DNA of 64,000 nt, taken from contig NZ_JAGKTL010000002.1 in the NCBI RefSeq assembly GCF_017908595.1, forward strand, positions 310,001-374,000, in the 5' to 3' direction. Below the pieces are notes generated by a model, which was not told the DNA's origin, did not search any database, and saw only the letters and a program-made list of their open reading frames with translations. The DNA comes from Rhodothermus bifroesti. Lineage in GTDB: Bacteria > Bacteroidota > Rhodothermia > Rhodothermales > Rhodothermaceae. The stretch's first letter is position 1; each line of letters opens with the position of its first letter. Shown here one piece after another: positions 45,376 to 56,021 of this stretch. Both the position numbers and the translations under genes were made by a program.

Positions 45376-46863
45376 TCATTTTGACGGATCAGAACCGCAA
45401 AGCTTGCGAATCAGGTTTTCGGCATCTTGCAGCCGGAATGGCTTAGCGAGTACCGCATCGACCGATCCGGCTGAGAGATCCAACTCGGTGTCGCCACTAA
45501 TGAGCACAATGGGCAGCTGAGGAAACTGAGCGCGGATATGTCGAGAAAGTTCTAAGCCGCTTATTTCTGGCATGCCCTGGTCAGTGAAAACAATGTCGAA
45601 GGATTGCGTTTGCAGCAGCGATAGGGCTTCGGTTGCTGAAGCAGCTTGGGTAACGGTGTGGCCTTTAAGCGAAAGCAGGCGTGCCAGTATCGTGCGCACA
45701 CCGGGTTCATCGTCGACAATAAGCACATGTACGGGGCGAGCTGCACGGGTAATGGTTGTTGCCGATTCGGTGGTCGAGGACGTTGCTATCGGCGGAAAAT
45801 AGAGCGTAAAGGTGGTGCCGATACCCGGTGTACTGTCCACCTCAATGCTTCCACCATGTTCACGCACGATCCCGGCTGCAATGGCCAGGCCCATACCTGA
45901 TCCTTCGGGTTTGGTAGTAAAGAGCGGCTCAAAGATGCGCTTGCGTACGGCTTCGGTCATGCCGATGCCTGTATCCGACAGGCGTACCCGAACGCCACGC
46001 TCTGGATCGAGCCCGGTTTCCACCCGAAGCACCCCACCCTGAGGCATAGCCTGCACCGCATTGAGGATCAGGTTGGTGAACACCTGGCGCAGCTCGCTGG
46101 CCAGGCCGCGAATAGGCGGTACCGGTTGCAAATCGGTTTCCAGGCAAATGGTTAGTCCCTGCCGGCGCGGCTCGTTATACCAATAGGGCCGCGTCAGCAT
46201 AAGGCATTCGTCCAGTAAGGTAGGTAGATCAACAGGGGCAAAAGGTGCGGGCTTTTCTTGGCGTACGTATTCTTGGAGTTTACGCATGAGCGCGGCCCCA
46301 TCTAAGGCGGCTCGCTCCAAGGCTTGCAAATACCCGGCTACTTCTGCGGTGCCCTCTCCCAAGGAAATGCGTAAGAGCTCAAGGTTTCCCAGGATGCTCA
46401 TTAAGAGGTTATTGAAGTCGTGCGCGATGCCCAGGGCCATGCGCCCCAGCGTTTCAAGCCGATGACGTTGGCTTTGGGTATAGGTCAGGCTGCGGGGTTC
46501 TACAAGCAGTTCGACCGTAACCACCAGAGCAACTGGCGCTTTTGCCTGGGGGGGTGGCCAGTGTACTGGAATGATGTTAAAGAGCGCAGGAACAGGTTCG
46601 TCGCGCTCCGGGAAATGAAGCATCATCAGCTCATGGAGCACCTGCTGCCCTTGGGCTGCTTGCTTCAGCAGCTCCTGAAAATGCGTCCGATCTTCGTCAA
46701 TAAGCTGATGCCAAGGGCCACCCATCCGCCCAAATAACGCCTCCCAGGCCGGATTGGCCTCGTAGCAGACCCCTTCTAGAGAAAAGGTGGCTATGAGCAG
46801 CGTCGGTTCCAACGGAAATTCGGGCGTCTGGTGCTCAAAAGCGGAAGCATAATTTGCGCTCAT
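45376..46863 (-). CDS. Hybrid histidine kinase: PAS-like, kinase and C-terminal receiver
   Basis: 495 residues from the ATG at 46863; a TTG lies two codons upstream. Residues about 20-140 look like a PAS fold (TFSLEGVCYEANPAWEALFG). The phospho-acceptor His is in LGIAHDFNNLLMSILGNL, an NtrB-like HDFNN form. The ATPase motifs are NAVQAM and GSGMGLAIAAGI. A receiver ends the protein (VLIVDDEPGVRTILARLL, with the Asp in IVFTDQGMPE). No membrane segment is seen, so it is cytoplasmic. The signal is unknown. Confidence 0.88.
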   Translation of the reverse strand: MSANYASAFEHQTPEFPLEPTLLIATFSLEGVCYEANPAWEALFGRMGGPWHQLIDEDRTHFQELLKQAAQGQQVLHELMMLHFPERDEPVPALFNIIPVHWPPPQAKAPVALVVTVELLVEPRSLTYTQSQRHRLETLGRMALGIAHDFNNLLMSILGNLELLRISLGEGTAEVAGYLQALERAALDGAALMRKLQEYVRQEKPAPFAPVDLPTLLDECLMLTRPYWYNEPRRQGLTICLETDLQPVPPIRGLASELRQVFTNLILNAVQAMPQGGVLRVETGLDPERGVRVRLSDTGIGMTEAVRKRIFEPLFTTKPEGSGMGLAIAAGIVREHGGSIEVDSTPGIGTTFTLYFPPIATSSTTESATTITRAARPVHVLIVDDEPGVRTILARLLSLKGHTVTQAASATEALSLLQTQSFDIVFTDQGMPEISGLELSRHIRAQFPQLPIVLISGDTELDLSAGSVDAVLAKPFRLQDAENLIRKLCGSDPSK

Positions 46864-47027
46864 AGCCAATCGCTTTGCGGTTGCAGCCGCTATTTCATTG
46901 CTTTTTAGTTAAGACAAATTAGGGCAAAGCATTACCCGAATACAAGGATTTGTCGCTTGTTGCAACCAACAGGAGGTAGCAGCGTAAATCTTGCTCCTAC
47001 GGGATCGTTTAAGGCGCAGACAATCCT

Positions 47028-47345
47028 ATGGCACATCCTCCCTACGGTGCAGAACCACAGCACATTGATATTGAACTTAGCGAAGAAGTGGCCGAAGGGC
47101 GCTATGCAAACCTTGTGATGATTGCGCACTCGGCCGAAGAATTTGTGCTGGATTTCATCCGCATTATGCCGGGCTTGCCCAAGGCACGTGTGCAAAGCCG
47201 CATTATCATTACGCCAACCCATGCAAAACGTCTGCTGCGGGCGCTGGCCGATAACATTGGTCGGTATGAAGCTACCTATGGGGAGATTGAAGTCCCTGAG
47301 CCTGGACCGCCTGTGCATTTTGGCGGTGTTGGGGGTGAAGCCTAA
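47028..47345 (+). CDS. DUF3467 family protein
   Basis: 105 residues. The sequence DIELSEEVAEGRYANLVMIAHSAEEFVLDFI with PTHAKRLLRALADNIGRYE fits DUF3467 over its whole length. The family is small, cytoplasmic and of unknown function, common in Bacteroidota. It converges with the LptF/G gene and is divergent from the kinase at 45376. Confidence 0.85.
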   Translation: MAHPPYGAEPQHIDIELSEEVAEGRYANLVMIAHSAEEFVLDFIRIMPGLPKARVQSRIIITPTHAKRLLRALADNIGRYEATYGEIEVPEPGPPVHFGGVGGEA

Positions 47346-48428
47346 TTAGGTGCGCGTGCGCCACAGCAGAAGGACTGCCCCGAGAGCAAAGACCAGGTGA
47401 GGTAGCCAAGCGGTCAGCCAAGGGGGGAGGATTCCGCTGTAGCCTAAGGGTTCAATGAGTTTTTGCAGCCCAAGGTAGGCAAAGGCCACGCCGAGCCCAA
47501 GGCCAAAGTGCACCAGTTGGCCACCGCGGCGGCGTACCGAAGCCAGCACAGCGCCGAGAAGTGTCAAAATCAGGTTGGCAAACGGATAGGCAAACTTGCT
47601 GTAGTAGGCGACCAGGGGGCGTCCCAGCGCGCCAACGCCAGTTCGACGCAGTGTGGCCAAGTGGGCTGCTGCTTCAGGAAGCGTCATAGCTTCTACGTCG
47701 CGTTCGGTGCGGGCCAGGTCAGCGGGGTAGAGGGGCAGTGCTACGGTGTAGTGCTGCACGGGGGTGCGCTGCTCCCAGCCTGTCGCCTCAAAGCGCCGCA
47801 TTATGCCTTCGGGAATGCGCCAAGCCCTAAGTGAGTCGATCCATTCCATTCGCGGAGCATCTAACCGATAGACCATCCGCTCTCCCGCAAATTGTTGCAG
47901 GGACACCCGGTAGGCTACCTGCACCTCTCGATCGTAATAGCCGACAGTCAAAAACTGGTCTGGCTGCGCTTGCCGATGTATGTGGCTGAGGTTGAACTGG
48001 CGCGGCGTGCGGCTAAGGTATTTTTCATCAAAGGCCACAACCGTGCGGTTGGTCGTCGGAACCACCCAACCGTTGAACCAGAACATAAAACCCGTAATTG
48101 CAACGCCAAGCCCTGCATAAGGCCTCAGGAGCCGACGCAGCGGCACGCCGCTCATTTGCAGGGCGATGATCTCCAGGTTTTGGGCCATGCGCCCGGTAAC
48201 GTAAAGACAAGCTAGAAGTAACGCTAGTGGCGAGGTGAGCCGAACGATCTCAGGAATATAACTGGGATAGTAGACGCCAAAGACTTCACGCATCGAAGCG
48301 CCCCGATCCATGAAGTCGTCGATGTACTCCACAAAATGCAACACAATGAAAAATACCACCAGGGCGCCTATAAAGAAAACGTAGCCCCCAAGTACGCGGC
48401 GAAGGATATGCCAGTCGATGGTGTGCAT
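47346..48428 (-). CDS. LptF/LptG family permease
   Basis: 360 residues from the ATG at 48428. The start MHTIDWHILRRVLGGYVFFI and FMDRGASMREVFGVYY, then ALLLACLYVTGRMAQNLEIIAL, are typical of the YjgP/YjgQ family. About three helices flank a periplasmic domain on each side. It is one half of the inner-membrane LPS export transporter that drives LPS to LptD, itself encoded at 50598. Which half, F or G, cannot be told. The partner is not in the window. Confidence 0.88.
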   Translation of the reverse strand: MHTIDWHILRRVLGGYVFFIGALVVFFIVLHFVEYIDDFMDRGASMREVFGVYYPSYIPEIVRLTSPLALLLACLYVTGRMAQNLEIIALQMSGVPLRRLLRPYAGLGVAITGFMFWFNGWVVPTTNRTVVAFDEKYLSRTPRQFNLSHIHRQAQPDQFLTVGYYDREVQVAYRVSLQQFAGERMVYRLDAPRMEWIDSLRAWRIPEGIMRRFEATGWEQRTPVQHYTVALPLYPADLARTERDVEAMTLPEAAAHLATLRRTGVGALGRPLVAYYSKFAYPFANLILTLLGAVLASVRRRGGQLVHFGLGLGVAFAYLGLQKLIEPLGYSGILPPWLTAWLPHLVFALGAVLLLWRTRT

Positions 48429-48535
48429 ACGCGAACAACCCGCAAAAACACGCGCCAGTGCCTTAAAGCGGTGGATTCTTCGTGCGCAAACGTGTACTTT
48501 TAGAAAAGTCATCGGTTCATCGAACAGGGTTGTCT

Positions 48536-49720
48536 ATGAAACTTCACGAATATCAGGCCAAAGACATTTTGCAACGTTACGGTGTAGCTACGCAGCCCGG
48601 TTATGTAGCCCGAAGCGTTGACGAAGCCGTAGAGGCTGCGCAGCGGCTACAGCAAGCGTACGGCTTTTCGCTTTTTGTCGTTAAGGCGCAGATTCATGCC
48701 GGGGGGCGGGGCAAAGGGGGTGGAGTAAAACTGGCACGCGGCCTTGAGGAAGTCCGGGAAAAAGCAGCTGCCATTTTGGGCATGCATCTGGTTACCCCAC
48801 AAACAGGACCCGAAGGCCAAAAAGTCCGTGCGGTGTTGGTTGCTGGAGCGGTTGATATTGCCAAAGAGTATTACCTGGGCATTACACTCGACCGACAGCG
48901 CAGCCAGAACGTAATCATGGCTTCGGTAGAAGGTGGCGTAGAAATCGAAGAAGTTGCTGCGCGCGCTCCCGAAAAAATTCTTAAGATCTGGGTAGATCCC
49001 ATGATAGGCCTGCGCCCTTTCCAAGCGCGTCAGTTGGCCTTTGGATTGGGCTTTGAAGACGAAGCTTTTAAAAAAGCGGTCCGTCTTATTGAGGCCTTAT
49101 ACCGGGCTTATGAAGAAACCGACAGTTCGCTGGCCGAAATTAATCCACTGGTGCTCACCCAGCAGGGTGATGTGGTCGCTGTTGACGCCAAAATCAACCT
49201 GGACGATAACGCGCTTTTTCGCCATCCTGACTTGGCCGAGTTGCGGGATGTGTACGAAGAGGATCCCCTGGAGGTAGAAGCCAGCCAGTACCGCCTTAAT
49301 TATGTGCGGCTCAACGGCAATGTCGGGTGCATGGTCAACGGTGCGGGTTTGGCCATGGCTACAATGGACCTGATTAAGCTGGCAGGGGGAGAGCCGGCCA
49401 ACTTTTTGGATGTTGGAGGTACAGCTAGTGCCGAGACGGTTGAGGCAGGTTTTCGCATTATCTTGAAAGATCCTAACGTCAAGGCGATTTTGGTGAACAT
49501 TTTTGGGGGTATTGTGCGGTGCGATCGGGTTGCTCGGGGCATTGTAGAGGCGGCCCGTAACGTACAGCTTCAGGTGCCGCTGATTGTGCGCTTGCAGGGC
49601 ACCAATGCTGAGGAAGCGCGTGCGATCTTAGAGGCTAGCGGTCTGGAGATCGAGACGGCCACGCTTTTCAAAGAAGTGGCGGAAAAAGTTAACCAGGCGC
49701 TGCGCCGCGTTGCTGCTTGA
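48536..49720 (+). CDS. sucC: Succinate--CoA ligase, beta subunit
   Basis: 394 residues from the ATG at 48536. The ATP-grasp N-terminus MKLHEYQAKDILQRYGV, the GGRGKGGGVKLA loop, NGAGLAMATMDLIKLAGG and GTNAEEARAIL are all family-typical. It makes ATP or GTP from succinyl-CoA in the TCA cycle. The alpha subunit gene sucD is not next to it and is not in the window. The frame reaches back to 48482, but the family starts at this Met. Confidence 0.95.
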   Translation: MKLHEYQAKDILQRYGVATQPGYVARSVDEAVEAAQRLQQAYGFSLFVVKAQIHAGGRGKGGGVKLARGLEEVREKAAAILGMHLVTPQTGPEGQKVRAVLVAGAVDIAKEYYLGITLDRQRSQNVIMASVEGGVEIEEVAARAPEKILKIWVDPMIGLRPFQARQLAFGLGFEDEAFKKAVRLIEALYRAYEETDSSLAEINPLVLTQQGDVVAVDAKINLDDNALFRHPDLAELRDVYEEDPLEVEASQYRLNYVRLNGNVGCMVNGAGLAMATMDLIKLAGGEPANFLDVGGTASAETVEAGFRIILKDPNVKAILVNIFGGIVRCDRVARGIVEAARNVQLQVPLIVRLQGTNAEEARAILEASGLEIETATLFKEVAEKVNQALRRVAA

Positions 49721-49738
49721 GCTGAACCTTAGAAAGCT

Positions 49739-50155
49739 ATGCCTGCACGAGCAGCACTAACCGAACAGCTTGAAATCCGGGAAGGTCTCGAGGGCCTAAC
49801 GCCTGGACGTATCATCACCCTCTACCGCAGGGCACCCCTGCTGCGCCCAGTGGATGATCCTGAACGCGTTTGGCGTATGTTTGAAAACGCCTCCCTGGTG
49901 CTTACGGCCTGGCATGAGCGGCGCTTGGTAGGCATTGCCCGGGTATTAACCGATGGCGTGCTCTACAGCTACCTGTGCGATTTGGCCGTTGAGCCCGATG
50001 TGCAAGGACTCGGCATCGGCCGGCGCCTCATCGAAGCCGTCTTAGAACGCTGTAAAGGCACTGAGCTGGTGCTGCGCGACTCGGACATCTCGTCTGGCTT
50101 TTATGCCCGCTTGGGCTTTACACGGGTGCCTAATGCCTGGATGCGTCGTGCCTAA
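49739..50155 (+). CDS. GNAT-family N-acetyltransferase
   Basis: 138 residues. Acetyl-CoA-binding motif A is LAVEPDVQGLGIGRRLIEAVLE (Q/R-x-x-G-x-G/A), followed by FYARLGFTRV, a typical GNAT end. Substrate unknown. It follows sucC by 18 bases on the same strand; its stop overlaps that of the BON-like gene on the other strand. Confidence 0.85.
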   Translation: MPARAALTEQLEIREGLEGLTPGRIITLYRRAPLLRPVDDPERVWRMFENASLVLTAWHERRLVGIARVLTDGVLYSYLCDLAVEPDVQGLGIGRRLIEAVLERCKGTELVLRDSDISSGFYARLGFTRVPNAWMRRA

Positions 50156-50451
50156 ATGCCCAAAGGGGAAATAGGCGGTGTAGTCGATAAAACGTGCACA
50201 CTGGACTTGACCGAGCGCACGCCAGGCGTAGTCCGGACGCGTTCGAGTAGCTGGGTAAGTACGTCCTCCGAGGCCACACGGCCACACAGCGTAACATGCC
50301 CTTCCACTACATACACGTGTATAGCACAGGCAGGTATTTGCTCAAGCACCCGGGCCAGACGCAATGCTAAGGCATGGTCACTAGCAGTATGGCTAGGGCT
50401 TGGGGAATGCCCTAAAGTCAATCTGTGCCAAATCTGCTTCCAGGATTTCAC
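50152..50451 (-). CDS. BON-domain-like small protein
   Basis: 99 residues with a GTG start at 50451. Residues about 30-90 (LRLARVLEQIP, VYVVEGHVTLCGRVASEDVLTQLLERVRTTPGVRSVKSSVHVL in pieces) match the BON fold, alpha-beta-alpha-beta with a Gly at the turn. BON domains bind membranes or other proteins. There is no signal peptide, so it is likely cytoplasmic. Function unknown. Confidence 0.65.
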   Translation of the reverse strand: MKSWKQIWHRLTLGHSPSPSHTASDHALALRLARVLEQIPACAIHVYVVEGHVTLCGRVASEDVLTQLLERVRTTPGVRSVKSSVHVLSTTPPISPLGI

Positions 50452-50558
50452 GTTGTCTTAGATGCTTTGCGAAAGGCACTGCACAGGAACGGCCAGGAAT
50501 CCTGCACCCTCTTTCAAAGGCTTCAGTAGGTTGCACAAACATAGACTTGCGAAGCAAT

Positions 50559-50599
50559 AAAAAAAAGGTCTGTGCATAAAAGGTGCATAAGTCCCCTTT
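50559..50599 (-). terminator. Possible terminator of lptD
   Basis: On the minus strand the end of lptD is followed by AAAGG, a stretch with two ATGCAC copies, and CCTTT with eight T. The stem is short, so this is weak. The repeated GTGCATAA is the most visible feature. Confidence 0.3.
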
Positions 50600-53204
50600 A
50601 AAGAAGCTGTTGAAAACGCCCGCGAATGTCGGCACGTGGCTGGCGTAGCCGCAGTAAGTCGCGTAAGCGGCCGCTTTTTACGTACAGTTCAAACCCGTAG
50701 GACTGGTAGCGGCCAAAAGGAATCCACGAAAGGCTCATTTGCCAGCAACCCAAGTCGCGTAGAATGAAGAAGCTGGTGGAGGCCAGCTCACCTCGGACAA
50801 AGTCGTAGCCGCTTCGGCCTTGAATTTTCCAGTTTGGGGTAAGGTTAAAGTCGAACGAAGCGTTAAGGATAGCACTTCGCGTAGCACGAAAAGCAAAGCG
50901 GTTATAGCTATAACTGAAGCTAAGGTTGAGCGACCAGGGGATAGCAAAGTCGGCATAGGCTAAAGCAGGGTCTAAAAAGGAAGGGATCGGGTTGTCGTCC
51001 TGTGCTGAGCTCAAGGGATCGCCAAAGCGGGCGCGGGGTGGTGCTGCGGCTTCGCGGGCGGTGGGACGTACTGCACTCCGCAGGCTCACCGAGGCGCTCA
51101 GGCGAAAACTGGTTAGGCGTGCCAGGCGGCCTGCCCGCAGGTCAAAAGCATACCGGTTCATGGGTCGGCCATCGGGCGCCAGGCGATATGGGTCGAGCAC
51201 CATCGCTGCGGTTAGGCTGAGCGGTCCTAGCGCTGCAGTACGTGCACTAAGGTTGATGCTGGAAAGTCGCAGCGAGTCGGCGGCAAAGTTGTAGCTGGTA
51301 GACAGGTCGAGGCTGAGCAGCTGAAGTGTCTGACGCCGGCTGGTGCCAGTAGTGTCGGTCTGAATGCGTTTGGTTTCAAAGACATTGCCCAGGGTAAAGG
51401 AAAGGTTCTGGGTGCGTCCAAAGGGTACACCCGGCACGATGCCGTAGCGGACGATGTGGCCAGAAGTATCTGTGTAGGTGCGCGTGTATCCCCAGAAGTC
51501 GGCAGAAAAATCTGGGCGGTATGAAAAACTTAGGCCTGGGCGTACCGTGTGGCGTAGTCCTTCAAAGTTACCTATGCGCACAGGAAAAAGACCATAAAGC
51601 GTGGTTGTTGCTGAAAGGCCTAGCGAAAACTGGCGCAAGGCAAAAAAACCGGGTAGCGAGCGCGTAACAATGCGGCCTGTAGTGTCTACAGTGCGGCGTT
51701 CGGTATAGAGAAACCAGTCTTCCTGATAGTTCAGACCACTGGAAAAAGTGACTGGAAAGGGACGGTTCAGTAGAGGTAGGCGTTGCAAGGCAAAGCTCGC
51801 CGAGACTGGAATGCGGTGCGTTGCGCGAAACTGAAAAGGGATCTCCTGTCCTGTTGCGCGTCGGTAGGCGCTAGGGGAGAAAAGGGCGTCATACCAGCTG
51901 ATGCTTAAAGCGCTGGTGTCGCCTCGCTCCAGCAGCGTGGCCTCAGGGAGGCGAGTGAACGTGTACTGGTTGCTTAACGTCCCGTTGTAGCTCAGCGTGA
52001 GGCGCTCATACCAACGCTCGTTACGGCCAGAGATTGATCCTGCGCTTCGAAAGGGCTTAAAGGCACTTTGGGAAAAAGAAAGCTGCGGAAGCGTCAAGCT
52101 CACGGCACCTGTGGTGAGCACTTCTTGGTGTGAGAGGGAAAGGTTGAGCGAGCGCGACGACCAGTTTTTGCTGTAGCGGATGTTGGAGGAGATGGTCTGG
52201 CGGACACGGTCGTCGTAGCGTTCCGAAATGGCCCGCAGGTAACTGGAGCTTGTGAGGTTGACGTTGGCTGAAAAATTGGCCGAAGGTCCTAAGGTCTGGT
52301 TGTGCGTCCAGCGAAACGAGGCCGTGTTCGTAACGCTAAAATCTGGGTCACCTTTTTCCCCATTACGGTTGTGTAAATAATCAAGCATGAGTTGGCCGCT
52401 GAAGGCATAGCGCTTGGCATAGCGGAAGAGCGGACTGATTTGCCAACTACCTTTGGTCCAAAGGCCGCCGCGCACCTGCAAGTCCATGTAGTCGCTAATG
52501 GCCCAGTACCAACCCCAGCCGCGTAGATAAAAACCGCGCTCGTCCTCGCCGTATTGGACCGGGAGGGGGCCGCTGCGTCGACCTTCAATTGCAGGTAAAA
52601 AGCCAAACGGTAGCCACAGCGGCGTAGGAATGGTGAACAGGTAAAGCTGGATTGGGCCAGTGTAGATCCATTTGCCGGCCACTTTCATCTTGCTGGTGCG
52701 CAACGAGTAGGAAGGAGCGCGGCCGTCGCTACAGGGGCAGGTCGAGTAACTGCCCCCTTGGACATACAGCGTGCTGTCTTCGAGCACCTTGACTACCTGA
52801 GCCTGTAAAAAGCCGTCTTCAATGCGCGTTTGGGCGCCGACCACGCGGCCGCGTTGCGTTTGCAGGTTGTATTGCAGCATGCGGCCTGTAAACGTGTCGT
52901 TGCCTTGGCGAAAGGTGGGCGGATCCACCATGCCTGTATCTACAGGTAGGCCTGAGGCGCGCAGCTCATCCTGATCGAAGAGCAGGTCAATGCGGTGGGC
53001 TGTGAGTTCCAGGTTGCGGTATTGCACGCGGGCTTGGCCAACGAGCTGCCCTAGGTCTCCTTCTGGGGTATCGAACAAAATGACCAGTGAATCCTGAGCG
53101 CTAAACTGGACAGAACTTTGCGTGTTGGACGAAGTGGGCTGAGCTTGCGCAGCCGTCATCAAAATGAGCCATAGCGTCCAGCACCCTCGAAGGCGGTCCA
53201 TCAT
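50598..53204 (-). CDS. lptD: LPS assembly outer-membrane protein LptD
   Basis: 868 residues. The signal peptide is GCWTLWLILMTAAQAQ. The N-terminal periplasmic OstA part (VQFSAQDSLVILFD, then LELTAHRIDLLF and LQYNLQTQRGRVVG) leads into a large barrel with Tyr- and Arg-rich strands (about 230-868). A CPCSD pair sits near 170, where LptD proteins have disulfide cysteines. It inserts LPS into the outer leaflet. It is preceded by the ROK gene in the same direction, with 98 bases between. Confidence 0.85.
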   Translation of the reverse strand: MMDRLRGCWTLWLILMTAAQAQPTSSNTQSSVQFSAQDSLVILFDTPEGDLGQLVGQARVQYRNLELTAHRIDLLFDQDELRASGLPVDTGMVDPPTFRQGNDTFTGRMLQYNLQTQRGRVVGAQTRIEDGFLQAQVVKVLEDSTLYVQGGSYSTCPCSDGRAPSYSLRTSKMKVAGKWIYTGPIQLYLFTIPTPLWLPFGFLPAIEGRRSGPLPVQYGEDERGFYLRGWGWYWAISDYMDLQVRGGLWTKGSWQISPLFRYAKRYAFSGQLMLDYLHNRNGEKGDPDFSVTNTASFRWTHNQTLGPSANFSANVNLTSSSYLRAISERYDDRVRQTISSNIRYSKNWSSRSLNLSLSHQEVLTTGAVSLTLPQLSFSQSAFKPFRSAGSISGRNERWYERLTLSYNGTLSNQYTFTRLPEATLLERGDTSALSISWYDALFSPSAYRRATGQEIPFQFRATHRIPVSASFALQRLPLLNRPFPVTFSSGLNYQEDWFLYTERRTVDTTGRIVTRSLPGFFALRQFSLGLSATTTLYGLFPVRIGNFEGLRHTVRPGLSFSYRPDFSADFWGYTRTYTDTSGHIVRYGIVPGVPFGRTQNLSFTLGNVFETKRIQTDTTGTSRRQTLQLLSLDLSTSYNFAADSLRLSSINLSARTAALGPLSLTAAMVLDPYRLAPDGRPMNRYAFDLRAGRLARLTSFRLSASVSLRSAVRPTAREAAAPPRARFGDPLSSAQDDNPIPSFLDPALAYADFAIPWSLNLSFSYSYNRFAFRATRSAILNASFDFNLTPNWKIQGRSGYDFVRGELASTSFFILRDLGCWQMSLSWIPFGRYQSYGFELYVKSGRLRDLLRLRQPRADIRGRFQQLL

Positions 53205-53302
53205 GGTGGGCTGTGTTCGATCGGCCGTTGGACCTGGCGTTTCTTACACGCACTAGGAGCCCTGAGGGTGGGTTCCCACAAGGTCAGGTCATTGGCGCTG
53301 CA

Positions 53303-54292
53303 TCAGTCCAGGTCCGGCGCTTCTAGGAGCTGGAAGACCAAGTGGGCGGCGCCCAGGACGCCTACCTCGTTGCCGAGCGTTTCGCGTACGATCTCGACGC
53401 GGTCCCGCCAGGCTGGCATGACATACTGGCGCAGCGTGCGGCGGGCAGGCTCTAGGATGAAAGCATCTGCAGCCGATACGCCTCCGCCCACGACAATTTT
53501 GTGAATGTCAAGTAAGTTAACTGCCGAGGCCAAAACACACCCGAGTTTATGTCCTGCCCAGGCCAGCACTTCGCGGGCAGCTTCGTCGCCAGCTTTAGCA
53601 GCTTCGTAGAGCATGCGCGGGTTCAGGTCGCGCAGGTCTTCGCCGGCCATCTGGTGCACTAGGCTGTCGCGGCGCGTAAGCAAGCGGTAGCGGGCGTAAT
53701 GCGACAGAAAACGTTGTCCTACGTAAGCTTCTACTGCCCCAGCAATGCCGTAACGGTCCAGCGGGCCCTCGTAGTCGATGCTCATATGACCAATTTCTCC
53801 AGCACCACCCGTAGTGCCGCGGAAAATACGATTGCGGTAAATGATGGCGCCGCCTACACCTGTACCTAGTGTGACCATGATAAACGAGTCGAACGGTCTG
53901 CCAGCGCCGTAGTGGGCTGAGCCCAGGCCGGCTAGGTTGGCATCGTTTTCGACAAAGACCGGAAGGCTGCATTGCAGCGTTTCCTGCAGTGCTTGTCGCA
54001 AATCGACAATGCCCCAACCGGGTAGATTCGGTGGGTAGACGACACACGTGCGTTCCCAATTGACCGCACCTGGGGCCCCAATCCCAATACCCGCAATTTG
54101 ACGGTTAGGGGCGCGGTCGATAAGGGCCTGAATCATTTCGGCCATGCGCCGGATGACATGTGCGGGTCCTTCTTCGGCCTCAGTAGGGCGGCTAAGCTCA
54201 TGCTGGATGCCCACTCCTCGTTCGACCAGGGCGGCTTTAATGAGCGTACCTCCTAAGTCAATGCCAACGGCGTAAGCAGACGGTGCAGGCAT
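53303..54292 (-). CDS. ROK-family sugar kinase, zinc cysteines missing
   Basis: 329 residues. The ATP site is GIDLGGTLIKAAL, and later VTLGTGVGGAIIY and GGAGEIGHMSID fit ROK. In normal ROK proteins the next stretch is CxCGxxGCxE. Here it is D-R-Y-G-I-A-G-A-V-E, with all three Cys replaced by Asp, Tyr and Ala, so the structural zinc site is lost. The His of GHM remains. It probably phosphorylates glucose or a related sugar. Its start overlaps nothing; ftsB-like is 15 bases away, in the same direction. Confidence 0.85.
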   Translation of the reverse strand: MPAPSAYAVGIDLGGTLIKAALVERGVGIQHELSRPTEAEEGPAHVIRRMAEMIQALIDRAPNRQIAGIGIGAPGAVNWERTCVVYPPNLPGWGIVDLRQALQETLQCSLPVFVENDANLAGLGSAHYGAGRPFDSFIMVTLGTGVGGAIIYRNRIFRGTTGGAGEIGHMSIDYEGPLDRYGIAGAVEAYVGQRFLSHYARYRLLTRRDSLVHQMAGEDLRDLNPRMLYEAAKAGDEAAREVLAWAGHKLGCVLASAVNLLDIHKIVVGGGVSAADAFILEPARRTLRQYVMPAWRDRVEIVRETLGNEVGVLGAAHLVFQLLEAPDLD

Positions 54293-54307
54293 GGGGTGCG
54301 CGGCTAT

Positions 54308-54625
54308 TTAGTCCTCAACGCGATAGACCGTTTCGCCTGGGCGTCGCATGCCGTATTGCTCGCGGGCAATGCGCTCGATCATTTCGTCGGAAATGCCTTG
54401 GCGAAGCTGTTCTTCCAGGGTTGCGATTTCCTGACGTAGCGCTTCATTTTGTGCGCGCAGGCGGGCAGCTTCGTAAGTCCAACGTAACCGACGGTAAAGG
54501 CTGTGGCTATCCAAAAAAATCAGCCACAGCGCAAGCAATAGCACGCCCGCTGCTGCCAGGCGGCGCCGCAATTGACGTCGCCTGGCAGCTATGCGGTCAG
54601 CATCGGTGTAGCGACGAACAGGCAT
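54308..54625 (-). CDS. Septum formation initiator, FtsB/DivIC-like
   Basis: 105 residues. One membrane helix (AAAGVLLLALWLIFL, about 25-40) is followed by a coiled coil (EAARLRAQNEALRQEIATLEEQLRQ) and the GMRRPGETVYRV end, usual for FtsB/DivIC. It belongs to the division complex with FtsL and FtsQ. It is 3 bases after enolase on the same strand, a pairing common in many bacteria (eno-ftsB). Confidence 0.88.
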   Translation of the reverse strand: MPVRRYTDADRIAARRRQLRRRLAAAGVLLLALWLIFLDSHSLYRRLRWTYEAARLRAQNEALRQEIATLEEQLRQGISDEMIERIAREQYGMRRPGETVYRVED

Positions 54626-54628
54626 GGG

Positions 54629-55924
<1,296 letters not shown>

Positions 55925-56021
55925 TTAGGTGGCTTGTCAGTAAATTTCAGGCAGAAGTTCGTGATCTTAATCCTAAAGCTCAAGCGAAATGCGCGGGAAT
56001 GGAAGCGCTTTAGAGCCAGGG

